A stretch of DNA of 64,000 bases from Irpex lacteus (taxonomy: Eukaryota; Basidiomycota; Agaricomycetes; Polyporales; Irpicaceae), in contig MQVO02000018.1 in the NCBI GenBank assembly GCA_001986395.2, forward strand, positions 620,001 through 684,000, given 5' to 3'. A program made the position numbers and the translations under genes. Below, piece after piece: positions 52,997 to 64,000 of the stretch (position 1 is its first letter; each line of letters opens with the position of its first letter). The notes below the pieces were generated by a model, which was not told the DNA's origin, ran no database searches, and saw only the letters and a list, made by a program, of their open reading frames with translations.

Positions 52997-55217
52997 ATGG
53001 AGGAGGACAAGACTCTGAACGAGCAGCCTACACCACGACCCCCTCTGAAGTCATTGGAATCATTGCACACTTCTGTCCCGATATCACCTTCCGCGAACAC
53101 GAAGTTCGAGGTCGACACCCGAAGAACACGGGATTTCTACTTTCTTCCCATTCCCAGGCATCTCCAGTATGAACCGGATAAGCCTCCGTCGTGGGGCCTC
53201 TATCTGAATATCATCTTCGCGGCTGCAACCACTATATGTGCGCTATCGTATTCTGGCTTAGCTCCTCATTTATCATATGCTAATACTCTCGCTCAGTCGT
53301 AGCGAACCTATATTATTGCCAACCTATCCTTAGTGGGTATCTTCCATGCTAGAAGAAGAAAATCCGTAACAGAACTTCGAATGTTAATTCAGTTCAGCTA
53401 TCTCAATCACTCAATGTATCATACGATCAAGTTTCGAATGTCCCAACTCTCATCCAAGCAGGGTATGTTTCTCAACTTTCGTGACAAAAGTAGTAGGGCC
53501 GACCTATTTTCTTCAGCTACGCAACAGGCCTTCTTCTCATCGCACCCTTAGGCGATCTAGTACTCCGCCGACAACTCATCCTCCTCCTCTGTTTCGCCGC
53601 GACAGCACTCACATTCGGTCTCGCGTTCACAAATAACTTCATCGCGTTTGAAGTCATATCATTTGTCCTCGGAGTGGTCACATGTCCCTCACAAGTCCTG
53701 GCACCTCTCACAGCCGACCTCGCCCCGGAAGAAAGACGAGCATCAGCGCTTTCGGTGTTAACAGCGGGCACCCTCTTAGGCATACTATGGGCGAGAGTAA
53801 TGGCAGGGCTCATTGCGCAGTTCGTTTCTTGGCGGGTGGTTTACTACACCGCTATCGGCATCCAGGCTGCTATCACCTTCGTGTTATATTGGACTCTCCC
53901 AGATTACCCTGTCAAGAATATAGGGCTCACGTACGGCAAGATCCTCTTCACGATGGCGAAATACACGGTCACGGAGCCACTGCTGATTCAAGCGTCGCTT
54001 GTGTCAATGGTGTCAATGGCATGCTTTACAAACTTCTGGGTGAGTTTCATCCGCCGCTCAAAGTTGGAGCGATAGACTGACAGAGCTCAGGTGACACTGA
54101 CATTCCTCCTCGGAGGGCCACCATATAACTATTCGACGTAAGTGTACCTCACACATTAATTCCCGAAGATCTCTGGCTTAATCATTCCAATAGGCTCGTC
54201 ATCGGTCTCTTCGGATTGGTCGGCGTCTTAGGTGTTTTCGCCGCTCCTCTCGTTGGGCGCACCATCGACCACCTTGTACCCTGGTTCGCGACGGTCATCT
54301 CTACCATCGGTCTGATCATCTTCCAGGCCATCCAAACAGGCGCAGGAGGCATCAACATCGCAGCGGTTGTCATCGTCTGTTTCGGCCTTGATGTCTTCAG
54401 GCAGTATCAGCAAGTTTCTCTCACCACTGCGGTATTCGGAATTGAGGCAAGTGCGAGATCGAGGTTGAACGCGGTCGTATGGCTCAGTGTAAGTCTATTT
54501 TTCTTGCCCTTGCGTAATAGCCAGGCTTCTGTTCTATTCCCATGCTGCCTCGAACTATTCCGCGCGCTTCATTACGGCTTCCTTTACGGTCTATAGAGCT
54601 ACTCTGACATATCATTTCCGCCACAGGTCTTCGTCGGGCAGATCATGGGCACCGCTGTAGGCACGCAAGTGTTTATCAAGTATGGTTGGAGACCCGCCGC
54701 GGCCCTCTCTATCGGCTGGTCTGGCTTCACATTGCTAGTCATGCTGCTTCGAGGACCGCATTGCCAGCGACACACCTGGTTTGGGTACGAAGGTGGTCTG
54801 GAGCTACGCAAGAGCCGCTTGTCTCAGCCTGAACAGCAGCAGCATGACTTGGAGAAAGCAGGAGAGCTGGCGATGGAGCCTATAACAGTCGTGGTACAAC
54901 ACGTCCACACTGACAGTGCATCTCACGTAGAGTCCCGGTCCCAGGAGCGCGTGTTACCCTGTGAAGACGACAGTGGACACGACCGTCAGGGTACCCACGC
55001 TGGAAATGAGGTTCATCCGGAAAGTCAAGGCACGGCTCATGCTGAACACCGTGAAGAGAAGCCAGCGGGCGATCATGATCATCGCGAAGAGAACTTCCCT
55101 CTGGACATCGACGTTCAAAAGTCAATGCTGCTGTCAGCAACTTCTCCGGCGAAGGAAAGTCCTATACCAACCGAGGTGGACTACGTTCGCGCGAGCGTGG
55201 AGTTAAGGGAATCATGA
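52997..55217 (+). CDS. MFS transporter, YnfM/NepI-like (paralogue B)
   Basis: Paralogue of the transporter at 40050. Starts MEEDKTLNEQPTPRPPL; the pre-membrane motif FYFLPIPRHLQYEPDKPP aligns with that of paralogue A. Helices and loops align throughout: NLYYCQPIL, GDLVLRRQLI, LTADLAPEERRASALS, ARVMAGLIAQFVSWR, LPDYPVKNIGLTY, SMACFTNFWVTLTFLLGGPPYNYS, QTGAGGINIAAVVI, VGQIMGTAVGTQVFIKYGWRPAAALS. The helix 1 intron sits at the same codon. The C-terminal tail is longer than in A, with His-rich segments (HTDSASHVE, HAEHREEKPAGDHDHREE) that could bind metal or sense pH, which is speculation. Substrate unknown. About five genes lie between the two copies. Confidence 0.9.
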
Positions 55218-55872
55218 GAGCCTCATAATGCGCATTGAATGCAACGAGGCAACGAGGCAGTGCTGGAAACTGGGAGGAGAGGGGAATGGACTCACGGACA
55301 ATCTGTGGCTGATTAGATGGCATCACGGTTTCGATCATCGCACTTCCACGGCAGAGACTGTTAATCACGCATTGCTATTTATCACCTCGATGTAATACAT
55401 ACAGTCTAGTAGTAGATAGAGTCAGTTAATTGTACAGTAGATGATCATGATAATACATAGGTAAAAGCACAGCCCCGGATGGAACGGGTATATAAAGGAA
55501 AAACCGAAGAAAGACGAAAGGGAGGAGAAGTACGTGTGCAAGCGACCAGTACAGTCATAACTTATCCTGAAAAGGCCTGTCAGAAGTCAGTGTTGAAAAT
55601 GAAATCAAGGCGAAACAGATTGAAGCGGAAAGATGGTACATGGGATGATGATGGAGAGAAGGGACGGAGAAATGTATATGGCTATAACACAGATGTAACG
55701 GCGTGGTGGTGCGTCCTGTCGTGTCTCGTGAATCATGATTAGATGATTGTAAAGCGGCCTATAGGTGAGAAGCATGTGGTAAGAGGAAGGAAGGTGGAAG
55801 GACACGATGGGAGGTTGTCTGGATATCAGTACGCTGACCAACTGCAGAACGCGCGCGCCCTGCCTATGCAGC
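55218..55872. other. Spacer between convergent genes
   Basis: Holds the 3' ends of MFS paralogue B and the Ser-rich membrane protein gene. Short open frames without motifs; no repeat or RNA seen. Confidence 0.45.
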
Positions 55873-58314
55873 CTACTTGTCACGACTCCCATGTCCGGAA
55901 GAACCTTCGAACGATCCGAACTCCATCGGGGGAAGTCTCTCGACAGGTGGAAGCACAGCCCTTGAGCTAGGATTCCGTCCTAACTTGTCCCTTTCGCTCC
56001 CTGGGGAGACCGAGGATGCCGCACTCCCGCTGCGACTCCTCATGCTGGGGTAGTTGATACTTCCCGACCTACTGTGTGAGCCTCTTGGCGGGCTTTGAGG
56101 AGGTGAATGGAGGAGTGTAGTTGCTGGCAAAGGCTTTAACGCCTGGCTGTCTTCCCGACGGACAAATGCGGGTTGTCGGGATCGCGAGGAGGATGCGCCG
56201 GGAACTACAACGGAAGATACAGAGTTCCGCCTGGAAGACCCGAATTCATGTAGACTAGGAGACTTGTAAGCGTAATCCGCGGGCTTAGGTGACAGCGAAT
56301 GAGATGTTTGAGTTTGGCCTGACTGTGGGCTAATCGTGTTCGATAAAGAGCTCGAGGATTGCGGTAAATGGGGGCGTTGATCGAAATATGACGGGGCAAC
56401 ACTCTGGCCTTCTGGTGTATGTGGAGTAGACTCGACTTGGGGTGTTTGGAGAGAGGTATTGGAACGCAAGTATGCTGGTCGGACCTCGCCTTCCTCCGCA
56501 GCTGCTGGACTTAGGGTATACGAGGAAGGGGGCACCGATGATACCGGCATGGATGCTCGACGCGCTGACCGTGAAGTAGGTGCAGTCTCTTGCCTAAGCA
56601 TGTCTACAGGTCGCGGCCGTGCACCTTGAGGCGTCCGAGAGGGTCGCTCAGACATGATAGAGGACGGTCGTGCGCGTGAACTTCCATCGTACACAGACGC
56701 TTCTGGTATTGGCGAAGGAGATTTCGTCAGTGTGGAGGGATTACGCTGCAATGTGGAAGACTGAGACCCTGATCGAGCGAGAGGAGACTGGAATGCAGAT
56801 GTAAGAGGTGGTGTGGCGGAAGACGACCCAGCCTGCTGAGAACCCGGTGAAGCCCACCATGCGCCAGAGGTAGAGGCAGAGGCACGTTGTGGTGGAGGAC
56901 GGAAGGGTAGAGCGGTCGGTGTTGACAACGCACTAGACAGCGTCGGTCTCGGTCGCTGAGCATTCGCGAATCGCCAATCTGCCAGATGTTGCGAGTTAGA
57001 TCGTGAATGCGATGACGAGCCCGATCTCGATTGAGACAAGGCAGGCAGCTGAGAGTGGTTGTGGTGGGGAGGAGAGGCAGGTGGCGAGGGCAACTGTAGC
57101 GACGCTGGTCGTGATCCCGAACCGTGCTTGGACTTGACATGATGTCCTTCCGAAACCGGCTGCATGTCGACGCCAGGCGAGGGCAAAGCCTTGTCAGTAC
57201 TAGTGAATGTATTGGCAAAACCCTCAGTGGCGGCGCCTACCCGTGAGGTGGGTAAGGAGACGATCGGGATGGGACTGGTGACGAAGCCGGAAGACGACAC
57301 TTGTTCGTCCAGAAGGTTATATGGCTCGAGCCCCTCCGGGCTGGAGGTGGTATGGGGAGGAAGGCCTGGAGGACTGAGACTACGCTTTGCAGATGGCGGT
57401 ACCTGTGCTGCTGTTGATCTATGGCGTGTTGGACGGCTTGCAGATCCGCTGTTTCCGCCGAGAACGGAATACGGATGATCGGATGGCGCACTGTTACGAT
57501 CCGAATTGGTAGTTGAACGGTGAGAGAGCGTTGCGTTGTCGGTGGGGAGAGAGTACACGTCTGCAACGTCGAGTTCGCCAACTGATTCCGCGCTAGTGTT
57601 TTTGGACTGCTGCTGGAGGTCAGACCATGTGAAGGTAGAGACCTCCGCGAGATCTGGCAACAGAGGTTGGATCAATCCATCATGGGGGCCATCGGTCTTT
57701 TCCTTGTAATGATGGTGGCGGCTTTGGCGGGAAGAAGACTTGCGTGAGGCAGAGAACCCCCATCGGGACCTGCGAGAGCCACTCGACTCGATGTCGGCCA
57801 CGCGCATCGAACGCACGCTGCTGCCTCGTTTCCGTTTATACCATCGCACGAGCGGGACAACAACGAACACAACTACCGCCACCAACGCCATACCACCCAC
57901 CACACCCAAGATAACCTTTAGATTGGGCGACGCATATTGGCCATCTGCACTGGAGGGAAGCTGTGTGGATGATCAACGAAACAGGAGTGTTGGAAGTTGA
58001 TTAGCGCGTTGAGTTGTTGCTTCCCGCGAAGGACCATATGTAGAACTCACATTTGTGCTGTTCGCGCACTGCTCGCACTTGGCTGGGATCATCAAATGCA
58101 AGTACTTGAGCTTACAGAGGATAAGAGCGGGGAGGAAAGGAAGATTGTCTGCACTAGTGGTCCATCTTACTTTTAACTTGTTATTTTTGCACAAGGGTGG
58201 GCCAGTGGAGTGTGGAGGTTGTGGGTGTCTCCACTTACAGCTATAGTGTAGCCACCACAGATGTCGTAGGCCAATTCAAACAAGCCAGGGCAGTTTGTTA
58301 CGGTTTCGTGCCTG
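55873..58314 (-). CDS. Single-pass membrane protein with long Ser/Pro-rich cytosolic tail (5' end unresolved)
   Basis: Unrecognised family. The main exon (55873-57960) starts with a short extracellular part (LPSSADGQYASPNLK). One membrane helix follows (VILGVVGGMALVAVVVFVVVPLV), then a basic stop-transfer (RWYKRKRG) and about 640 residues of Ser/Pro-rich, low-complexity tail with many SP and RxxS sites (SRRSRW, RSGSQSS, SPPQSPPRGS). Two upstream exons are readable. 58051-58082 encodes KCEQCANSTN, with splice phase 0 into the main exon. 58239-58314 encodes TNCPGLFELAYDICGGYTI. These form a small Cys-rich ectodomain. The link between them needs another exon I could not fix, and the start codon lies further out, perhaps beyond 58390. 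Type I topology like a cell-wall sensor is inference. Confidence 0.7.
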
Positions 58315-58886
58315 CTGACGGCACCGAACGTTGCAAGCCCTTGTGCGCGTGTACATATGCGTGCTCATCGTCGGGAGATGGATATTACGAGACTGGACGA
58401 CGTCTAGCGCTCCGTGGACCGTCGGGAACGGCGTGAAGATATGCATGGGCAACTGTCGGAGTTGACCATGAGCGGTGGCGGGGATGGTCGTGGCAAAGAA
58501 CGAAGAATGGTTGAACTGTTGCTGAAATTTCGTAAAGCGCCGCTCACCCGACAGCAGTCGGTAGATTGCCTTTTTGGGAATAAGAAAGCGCCACAAACCC
58601 GCCCTCGGCTTGTTTGGGAAGCGCACCGACATGATCGCGAGCATCTGTTGACCAATCTCTCACTCCTCGAAGTCGCCGGCGAGAGCGCCATCCTTTGCCA
58701 GTATTGCGAAAGATTGTACCGCGGCTTGGGGTCAATTGAAGGTGGCTCAATGCACAGTGACTGACTCATTGTGTTCACACAGAATGCATAAGACTTGGGG
58801 GTCTGAATGCGTCCCCACTCAACATACTCACTGCTGCACTACCATCATCAACGTCGGCGAGACACCTATCATTCACCTTAACAGAT
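58315..58886. other. Upstream of Ser-rich membrane protein; possible unresolved 5' exons
   Basis: Should contain the missing first exon(s) and signal peptide of the minus-strand membrane protein, plus the promoter of the glyoxalase-fold gene. A donor CTC|GTAATATCC lies near 58385-58395 on the minus strand but its phase does not match the next exon. No other gene supported. Confidence 0.35.
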
Positions 58887-59969
58887 ATGGCAGAGACGAC
58901 ATCAACGCGCATTTTGGACCACATCGTGCATCTTGTTCCCCCTGGCACGCTCCCGCAGGCTATCCAGAAGTTCCGCGATCTGGGGTTCACGTACGTACTG
59001 TGTGTTTACGATACCCTCCTTGGCTGAGATCTTTGACACAATCACAGCGTTAACAATGGTGGGACGCACGCCGGAGGCTTGACCGCTAATGCGCTTGTTG
59101 TATGTGATCTTCAAATACGCCGCTATCGTCCATACAGTAATAGCGCTACAACTGCAGATATTCTCAGATGGTGTATACCTGGAACTGATCCACTTTACCC
59201 GTGAGCCAACGCCAGAAGATCTCGCTGCCTCTCCTTGGGCAAACAAACCACCTGGTTTCATCGCATTCGCATTCCTGGGCTCGCCCGGTTCCTCCCCTTC
59301 CATTACGTCCCTCATCAACGATCGTGCGCAAGCTCTCGGAATAAGCGACGAGCTGAAATACCTGGAAGCTACTCCAGGTGGACGCACACGCCCCGATGGC
59401 GAGGTACTGAAGTGGGAGATCGTAGCGCCAGCCAGGTGGTCGGAGAGACGGAATGCAATAGGACGACCGTTCTATTGCGGCGATGTAACTCCCCGAAAGC
59501 TCAGAGTGCGCCTTAACCTTTCCTACTTATAGTGTTGGTACAACTTAATAGCTTACTCTGCCCTATGGCTCATAAATAGGTGCCGTTGGATCAGGATAAA
59601 CGTGTACACCCTAACAAGACGCGAGGTGTCGCTTATCTGCGGGTGCTAGCTTCCAAGGATGCCTTTGAAGAGAAGACAAAGGAGATTCAAGCTGCTCTTG
59701 GTGTTCCTCCCATTAGCGCAACTGCAGATGGCGACAAACTTGAGCGAGCGTGGTTGCTAGAATCTCCTGTTGAAAGCGAGGCAACGAATGCAAGACTTGA
59801 GGGCTCGCAGCTTATTCTTGCTGCAGCGAACGAGGGGGATGCAGACGAAATTAAGTTTGTGGAGGAGAATGGGACTGGTCTGTTTGAGGTCGGGTTTGCT
59901 GTCGAGGAGGGAGGGGGTAGCGAAGAGACTCGGACCCCTTATGCGAGAATCGCATGGATTGAAGTGTAG
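58887..59969 (+). CDS. Glyoxalase-fold (Glyoxalase_3-like/VOC) domain protein
   Basis: About 300 residues in four exons. Starts MAETTSTRILDHIVHLVPPG: a DHIV motif opens the first beta-alpha-beta-beta module. Next come KFRDLGFTVNNGGTHAGGLTANALV, then IFSDGVYLELIHF, the second strand set with a possible metal Glu. The rest (WANKPPGFIAFAFLGSP, LKWEIVAPARW, GVAYLRVLAS, ARLEGSQLILAAANE) fits the fungal Glyoxalase_3 family of unknown substrate. It ends TRTPYARIAWIEV. Metal-binding His and Glu seem to be present but enzymatic role is not established in the family. The gene is complete. Start ATG 58887 puts DHIV at the usual distance. Confidence 0.82.
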
Positions 59970-60195
59970 ATAAAGTTGCCACTCGGATGCTATTCCATGT
60001 AACACAAGCAAGCTGCTTCCAATTTCTAACGCACTTTTTCTACTTGGAATATGAACGTGTCGCGTCACATTGCAGCAACACGTGCTGGGAAATCAGTGGG
60101 ATGATCGCCTATATATCTCAGATCTGGTAGAGATGTTTACTGCTCAGAAATTCAATCCGGACCCTCAAGTTGCCTTCAAACATCCAACCACCACC

Positions 60196-63100
60196 ATGGA
60201 CCCAGTCGTGTCTCCCCAAGTGACTGCTGAGCTCACTCAAATTCTTTCAAACCTCGTCTTGGGAGATAATGAAATCCGAGCAAAGTAAGCACGCAATTTG
60301 TCGGGATGGCTTTTGAGAGCTGAGAGGCCAATCTAATTGTGCGCGAACAGTGCAGAGAAAGCTGTGAACGATCGACTCGCTCACACCCCGCAGCTGTACT
60401 TGCTTGCTTTGACCCAGTTCGCTACGTCTGCGGATACTGAAGTGGTCGGTATGAAACTCTGCGGGTCGAACTAGGGAAGCTCTAATCACCCTTTCTAGAT
60501 GCGTTCGTTCTCCTTCGTACTTCTCCGCCGACTACTCTTCCGTTCTTCAGATCAAAGGCTACCACTATATGACCACCTCTCTGCGGACACTCTATCCACC
60601 ATAGAGAGACTTCTGCTACGCTCTCTGTTGCACGAAACTTCCGCAGTGGTCAAGCGGAGGGCAGTCGATACTGTGGCGGATCTCGCGAATAATTCTATGT
60701 CGCGCGGTAGGCCATGGCATGCGCTTCAACAGCAGGCGTTTTCTATGGCCCAGAGCGAAGATGCTACCAACCGCGAAAGTGCATACCGGGTGTTTGCAGG
60801 TTCGCCGAACCTCATCATTGACTTGCAGCCCCAGACTGTTTTGGCAATCCTCGAAAAAGGTCTCCAAGACCCTCACAGTGTCGAGGTGCGTACTTTTCCT
60901 CATTACTCTGGTTTCTCTACGTTTGCTCTACTCTACCTTGGCAACGGCGAGGCATTGCTTTACTTCCCACACAAAGTTTCTGTTAGGCGTCACGCTATGC
61001 TGCTTCTTTGTTCTGTGGCCTTGTTATCATCTTGCACAGGACTCAAAGTGCTTCTTGATGATGATCTGATACCGAGTCGTTGCAGGACTCTTTTAGGTGA
61101 TGATTCGCTGTGGTCGCCAGATTACCTGTGTACCACATACGTCCGCGCCACATATTTTTATTATTACTGTTCAGGTCATCGACACTGCAGTGTACAGCAT
61201 TCTATAGGAATTCCTCCCCGCTTGAAGTTACCAGAATACTAAACAACTTCTCAACAGGTTCGCCATGCAGCTCTTCGCGCGTCAGTAGCGTTCCTATCAG
61301 CATCGGACGTAGCCCAACAAGCGCAGGCGCTGCCGTTACTCTATCCAATGCTCAACACGCTTCCCTATCTCCCCCACGCACAGCTTCCAAACTTCCTGTC
61401 AACGCTCACACCTCTTGCATCATCCAGTCCATCTCTCTTCGAAGCCCACCTCCCCGCTCTTCTCAAATTTCTCCCAGGCCTGATTTTACCATCAGCTGAT
61501 TCAGGACCCACACCGACGGTATCACGTCCAAATCCAGATGGGGAGCCAAGCTTTTCGTTCCCTCCACCGGGTAGTAGTGACGCGAAAGGAAAAGCGGCTG
61601 CTGTGGATGATGAGGATGAGGAAACGAAAGAAGTTCGGCAGTCTGCGTTGGAGTTTATGGTCAGCTTGAGCGAAGCAAGGCCGTCTATGGTGAGGAGAGT
61701 CGATGGGTGGACTGCGGCTGTCGTTCGTGGCTGCCTTGAGGGCATGGGCGAGTTGTCTGAGGATGATATGGATGTTTGGCTCGAGGCTGATGTACGTGCT
61801 GATTTCATTTTCTTCGTCTTCGTCTGCGAAAATCTCCTGACCATACACTTTTTCAACTAGCCTGCGGAAGACCCGACGGACGACGACTATCCTCACGTGT
61901 ACGAGCAGGCCCTGGACAGAATATCGATTGCTTTGGGTGGTAAAGCTGTGCTACCGCCGGCCTTCCAGTATATCCCGGGTATGTTGGTCAACCATGACTG
62001 GAGACTGCGTCATGCAGGTTTGATGGCTATCGCTGCCATCGCGGAGGGGACCAACAAGGTCATGCAGAAGGAGCTCGGCAAAGTGGTAGAGTATGTTGAT
62101 GCTACTTCAAATACTGTGCCTGTGGGTCATTTGGCTGATAACGGTCATCCAGGCTCGTAACACCGATGTTTGGAGACCCTCACCCACGGGTAAGATACGC
62201 GGCCTGCCAGTGCATGTAAGCTGGCACCATATGCGCAAAACAAAATGTATGACTAATATATGGGCTATTCAAGCGGGCAACTCTGCACAGACTTGGAGGT
62301 AAGATAGTTTTCGAAGGACGAGATTTAAACGACTGATCAAATTCTCCGCCATTAGGAAGTTATACAGGCCGAGTACCACCAACAGCTACTCAACGCACTC
62401 ATACACTCATTAGAGGCTGAGGAGCCTCGGTATGTTCTCTCATTCCGGAGTACTTAAAAGGCCATTCCTTACCATCTTTCACTTTCTAGCGTACACGCGC
62501 ATGCAGCGGCAGCTCTTATCAACTTCTGCGAGGGAGTAGAGCGCGACACTTTACTACCATACCTTGATCCTATCGTTGAGCGGCTGCTCAAGTTGCTAAA
62601 TCCTGGACAACCTGGCAAAACGCCTAAACGATATGTTCAAGAGCAGGCTATCACAACGCTCGCCATGGTCGCCGATGCTAGCGAAGCGACGTTTGCTAAG
62701 GTTCGTTCGAAATCTGTCCTGGGTATCGGTATACTCTGACGCCCTGAACTGTCGCACAGCACTATGCATCTATCATGCCTCTCTTGTTGAACGTCTTGCA
62801 AAACGCTAACGGTCCTGAGTATGGTAAACTGCGGATGAAGGCAATGGAATGCGCCGGACTTATTGGTATGCCTCCCCTAAATTTTCTCCCGTGCATGGTA
62901 AACCTTACTTGTATGCATCTAGCCATCGCTGTCGGTCGGGATGTTTTCAGACCTGATGCTAGCGGGTTCATCGAGCTCCTCATGAGAATACAGAGTAAGT
63001 GCCCTGTTCTCAGTTCACACACCTTTCTGTTGGACACACGTGAACTAATCTATTCCCTCTGCAGACACTCCGGCAGAGGCAGAGTCGGATCCGATGCTCG

Positions 63101-64000
63101 GCCATTACCTCATTGCCACCTGGGCCAAGGTTTGCCAGGCCTTGGGTCCAGAGTTTGAACCATACCTGCCGGTCGTAATGCCGCCCCTGTTAACGGCAGC
63201 CGCTGCGAAAGCTGATCTTTCAGTATATGGTAAGTATTGTCCACGACACACTTCCTGATTGCTCGTCTTAATTTTGCTATCTTCACAGACGAGGATGAGA
63301 CACCCGAAGAAAAAGAGGGATGGGAGACCTTGTCGATGGATGGACGTCAAGTTGGAATCAAGACTTCTGCCATCGAAGAGAAATGCCAAGCTTTCGAAAC
63401 GCTGGTCATTTACTGCTCGACGCTGGGGAGTCGATTCGCTCCCTATCTCTCGCAGAGTCTCGAACTCGTCCTGCCATCTCTCGGCTTCTTCTTCCACGAT
63501 GGTGTTAGAGAAGCCAGTGCTTTGTGAGTGCCCCTTGGAATTCCGTGTCGCTATTCTTCCAAAACTGACTGCTCGTAGGTTAATCCCGATGCTGCTGTCT
63601 TGCGGCAAGAACAGCGGGACACTGACCCCACGAATGGTTGCGGCATCCTTCTCACAAATCATACATTTCATCAACCTTGAAACGGACCCAACCTTCCTCT
63701 CTTCCCTCTACAAATGTCTCACCGACTCTCTCCGTGTTGTCACGCCGCAAGGGTCAACCGCATCAAACGTGTTAACACCGGAGATACAGGACGCGCTGAT
63801 TGAAGCTACGAAGAGACAGCTACAGACCATCGCTGACCGTCGTAAAACACGATCTAGCAAGTCAGCACGGGAGGTAGAGGAGGACAGAGAGGATCTGATG
63901 CTCGTAGAAGAGATGGAGGACTTCGCGCTGGAGGATATGGGGAAATTGGTTGCACTCCTCGATCCCGCTGCCACTGCGACAAACCCGCTTACCATCGCCA
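60196..64000 (+). CDS. Importin-5/Kap121 beta-karyopherin (3' truncated by window end)
   Basis: HEAT-repeat nuclear import receptor of the importin-5/Kap121/Pse1 class, carrying ribosomal proteins and other cargo through nuclear pores. ATG 60196 has a strong context (CACCATGG). The N-terminus is [19 protein letters not shown], then [15 protein letters not shown]. Helical repeats follow, with class landmarks [70 protein letters not shown], and GREVF-like [13 protein letters not shown]. The acidic loop [16 protein letters not shown] is typical. Most introns are about 50 nt, but one after DPHSVE (about 60887-61256) is 370 nt. The frame is still open at 64000, after a C-terminal acidic segment ([14 protein letters not shown]), so perhaps 200 residues are missing. 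Confidence 0.93.

Noticed and set aside
61050..61110. C/D box snoRNA in the importin intron
   Set aside because: C-box-like motifs present, but no D box (CTGA) with a terminal stem at proper spacing.

Overview
The window is nuclear DNA of a filamentous basidiomycete, most likely an Agaricomycete. Genes are dense on both strands and cut by many 45-75 nt introns with GTRNGY donors and YAG acceptors. Several families are typical of mushroom-forming fungi: TPR-CHAT protein, F-box/leucine-rich proteins that start PPELL/PNELL, a kinase-fold protein with an altered catalytic loop, and an OrdA-like P450. There is no operon logic, and no virus, transposon ORF or CRISPR array was seen.

Left third (1-26 kb): vacuolar M28 protease (467-4290); chaperonin subunit CCT8 (4675-6776); an unrecognised GW-repeat protein with a Cys/His knuckle (7589-10080); a cytochrome P450 on the minus strand (10710-13079); an intron-containing tRNA, probably Trp; a twin-cassette ABC ATPase like yeast YDR061W (14446-16339); an NAPE-PLD-like metallo-beta-lactamase with an apparent one-base frameshift (16832-18621); then a minus-strand pair, a pseudokinase-like protein (18944-20777) and a 17-repeat TPR-CHAT caspase-like protein (21198-25570). 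The 5' part of the TPR-CHAT gene carries a stop and an 11-nt insertion.

Middle (26-46 kb): SDR-fold protein, F-box protein with a GC-AG intron, secreted GH35 beta-galactosidase convergent with an N-acetylglucosamine kinase, a second F-box gene whose start is out of frame, an initiator tRNA-Met, an MFS transporter, a conserved protein with a twin CX3C motif, and a third F-box gene.

Right third (46-64 kb): a coiled-coil protein, a mitochondrial carrier divergent from the exonuclease REX4, a second MFS transporter clearly paralogous to the first, a single-pass membrane protein with a long Ser-rich tail, a glyoxalase-fold protein, and importin-5/Kap121 running off the window end.

Most genes are housekeeping (protein folding, nuclear import, rRNA processing, vacuolar proteolysis, mitochondrial transport). 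The accessory content is the F-box set, the pseudokinase plus TPR-CHAT pair, the P450 and the duplicated MFS. Exon models were made by hand from splice signals and family similarity. Where exon lengths were summed (vacuolar protease, ABC ATPase, SDR, twin-CX3C protein, pseudokinase, TPR-CHAT) the totals are multiples of three after the stated lesions.
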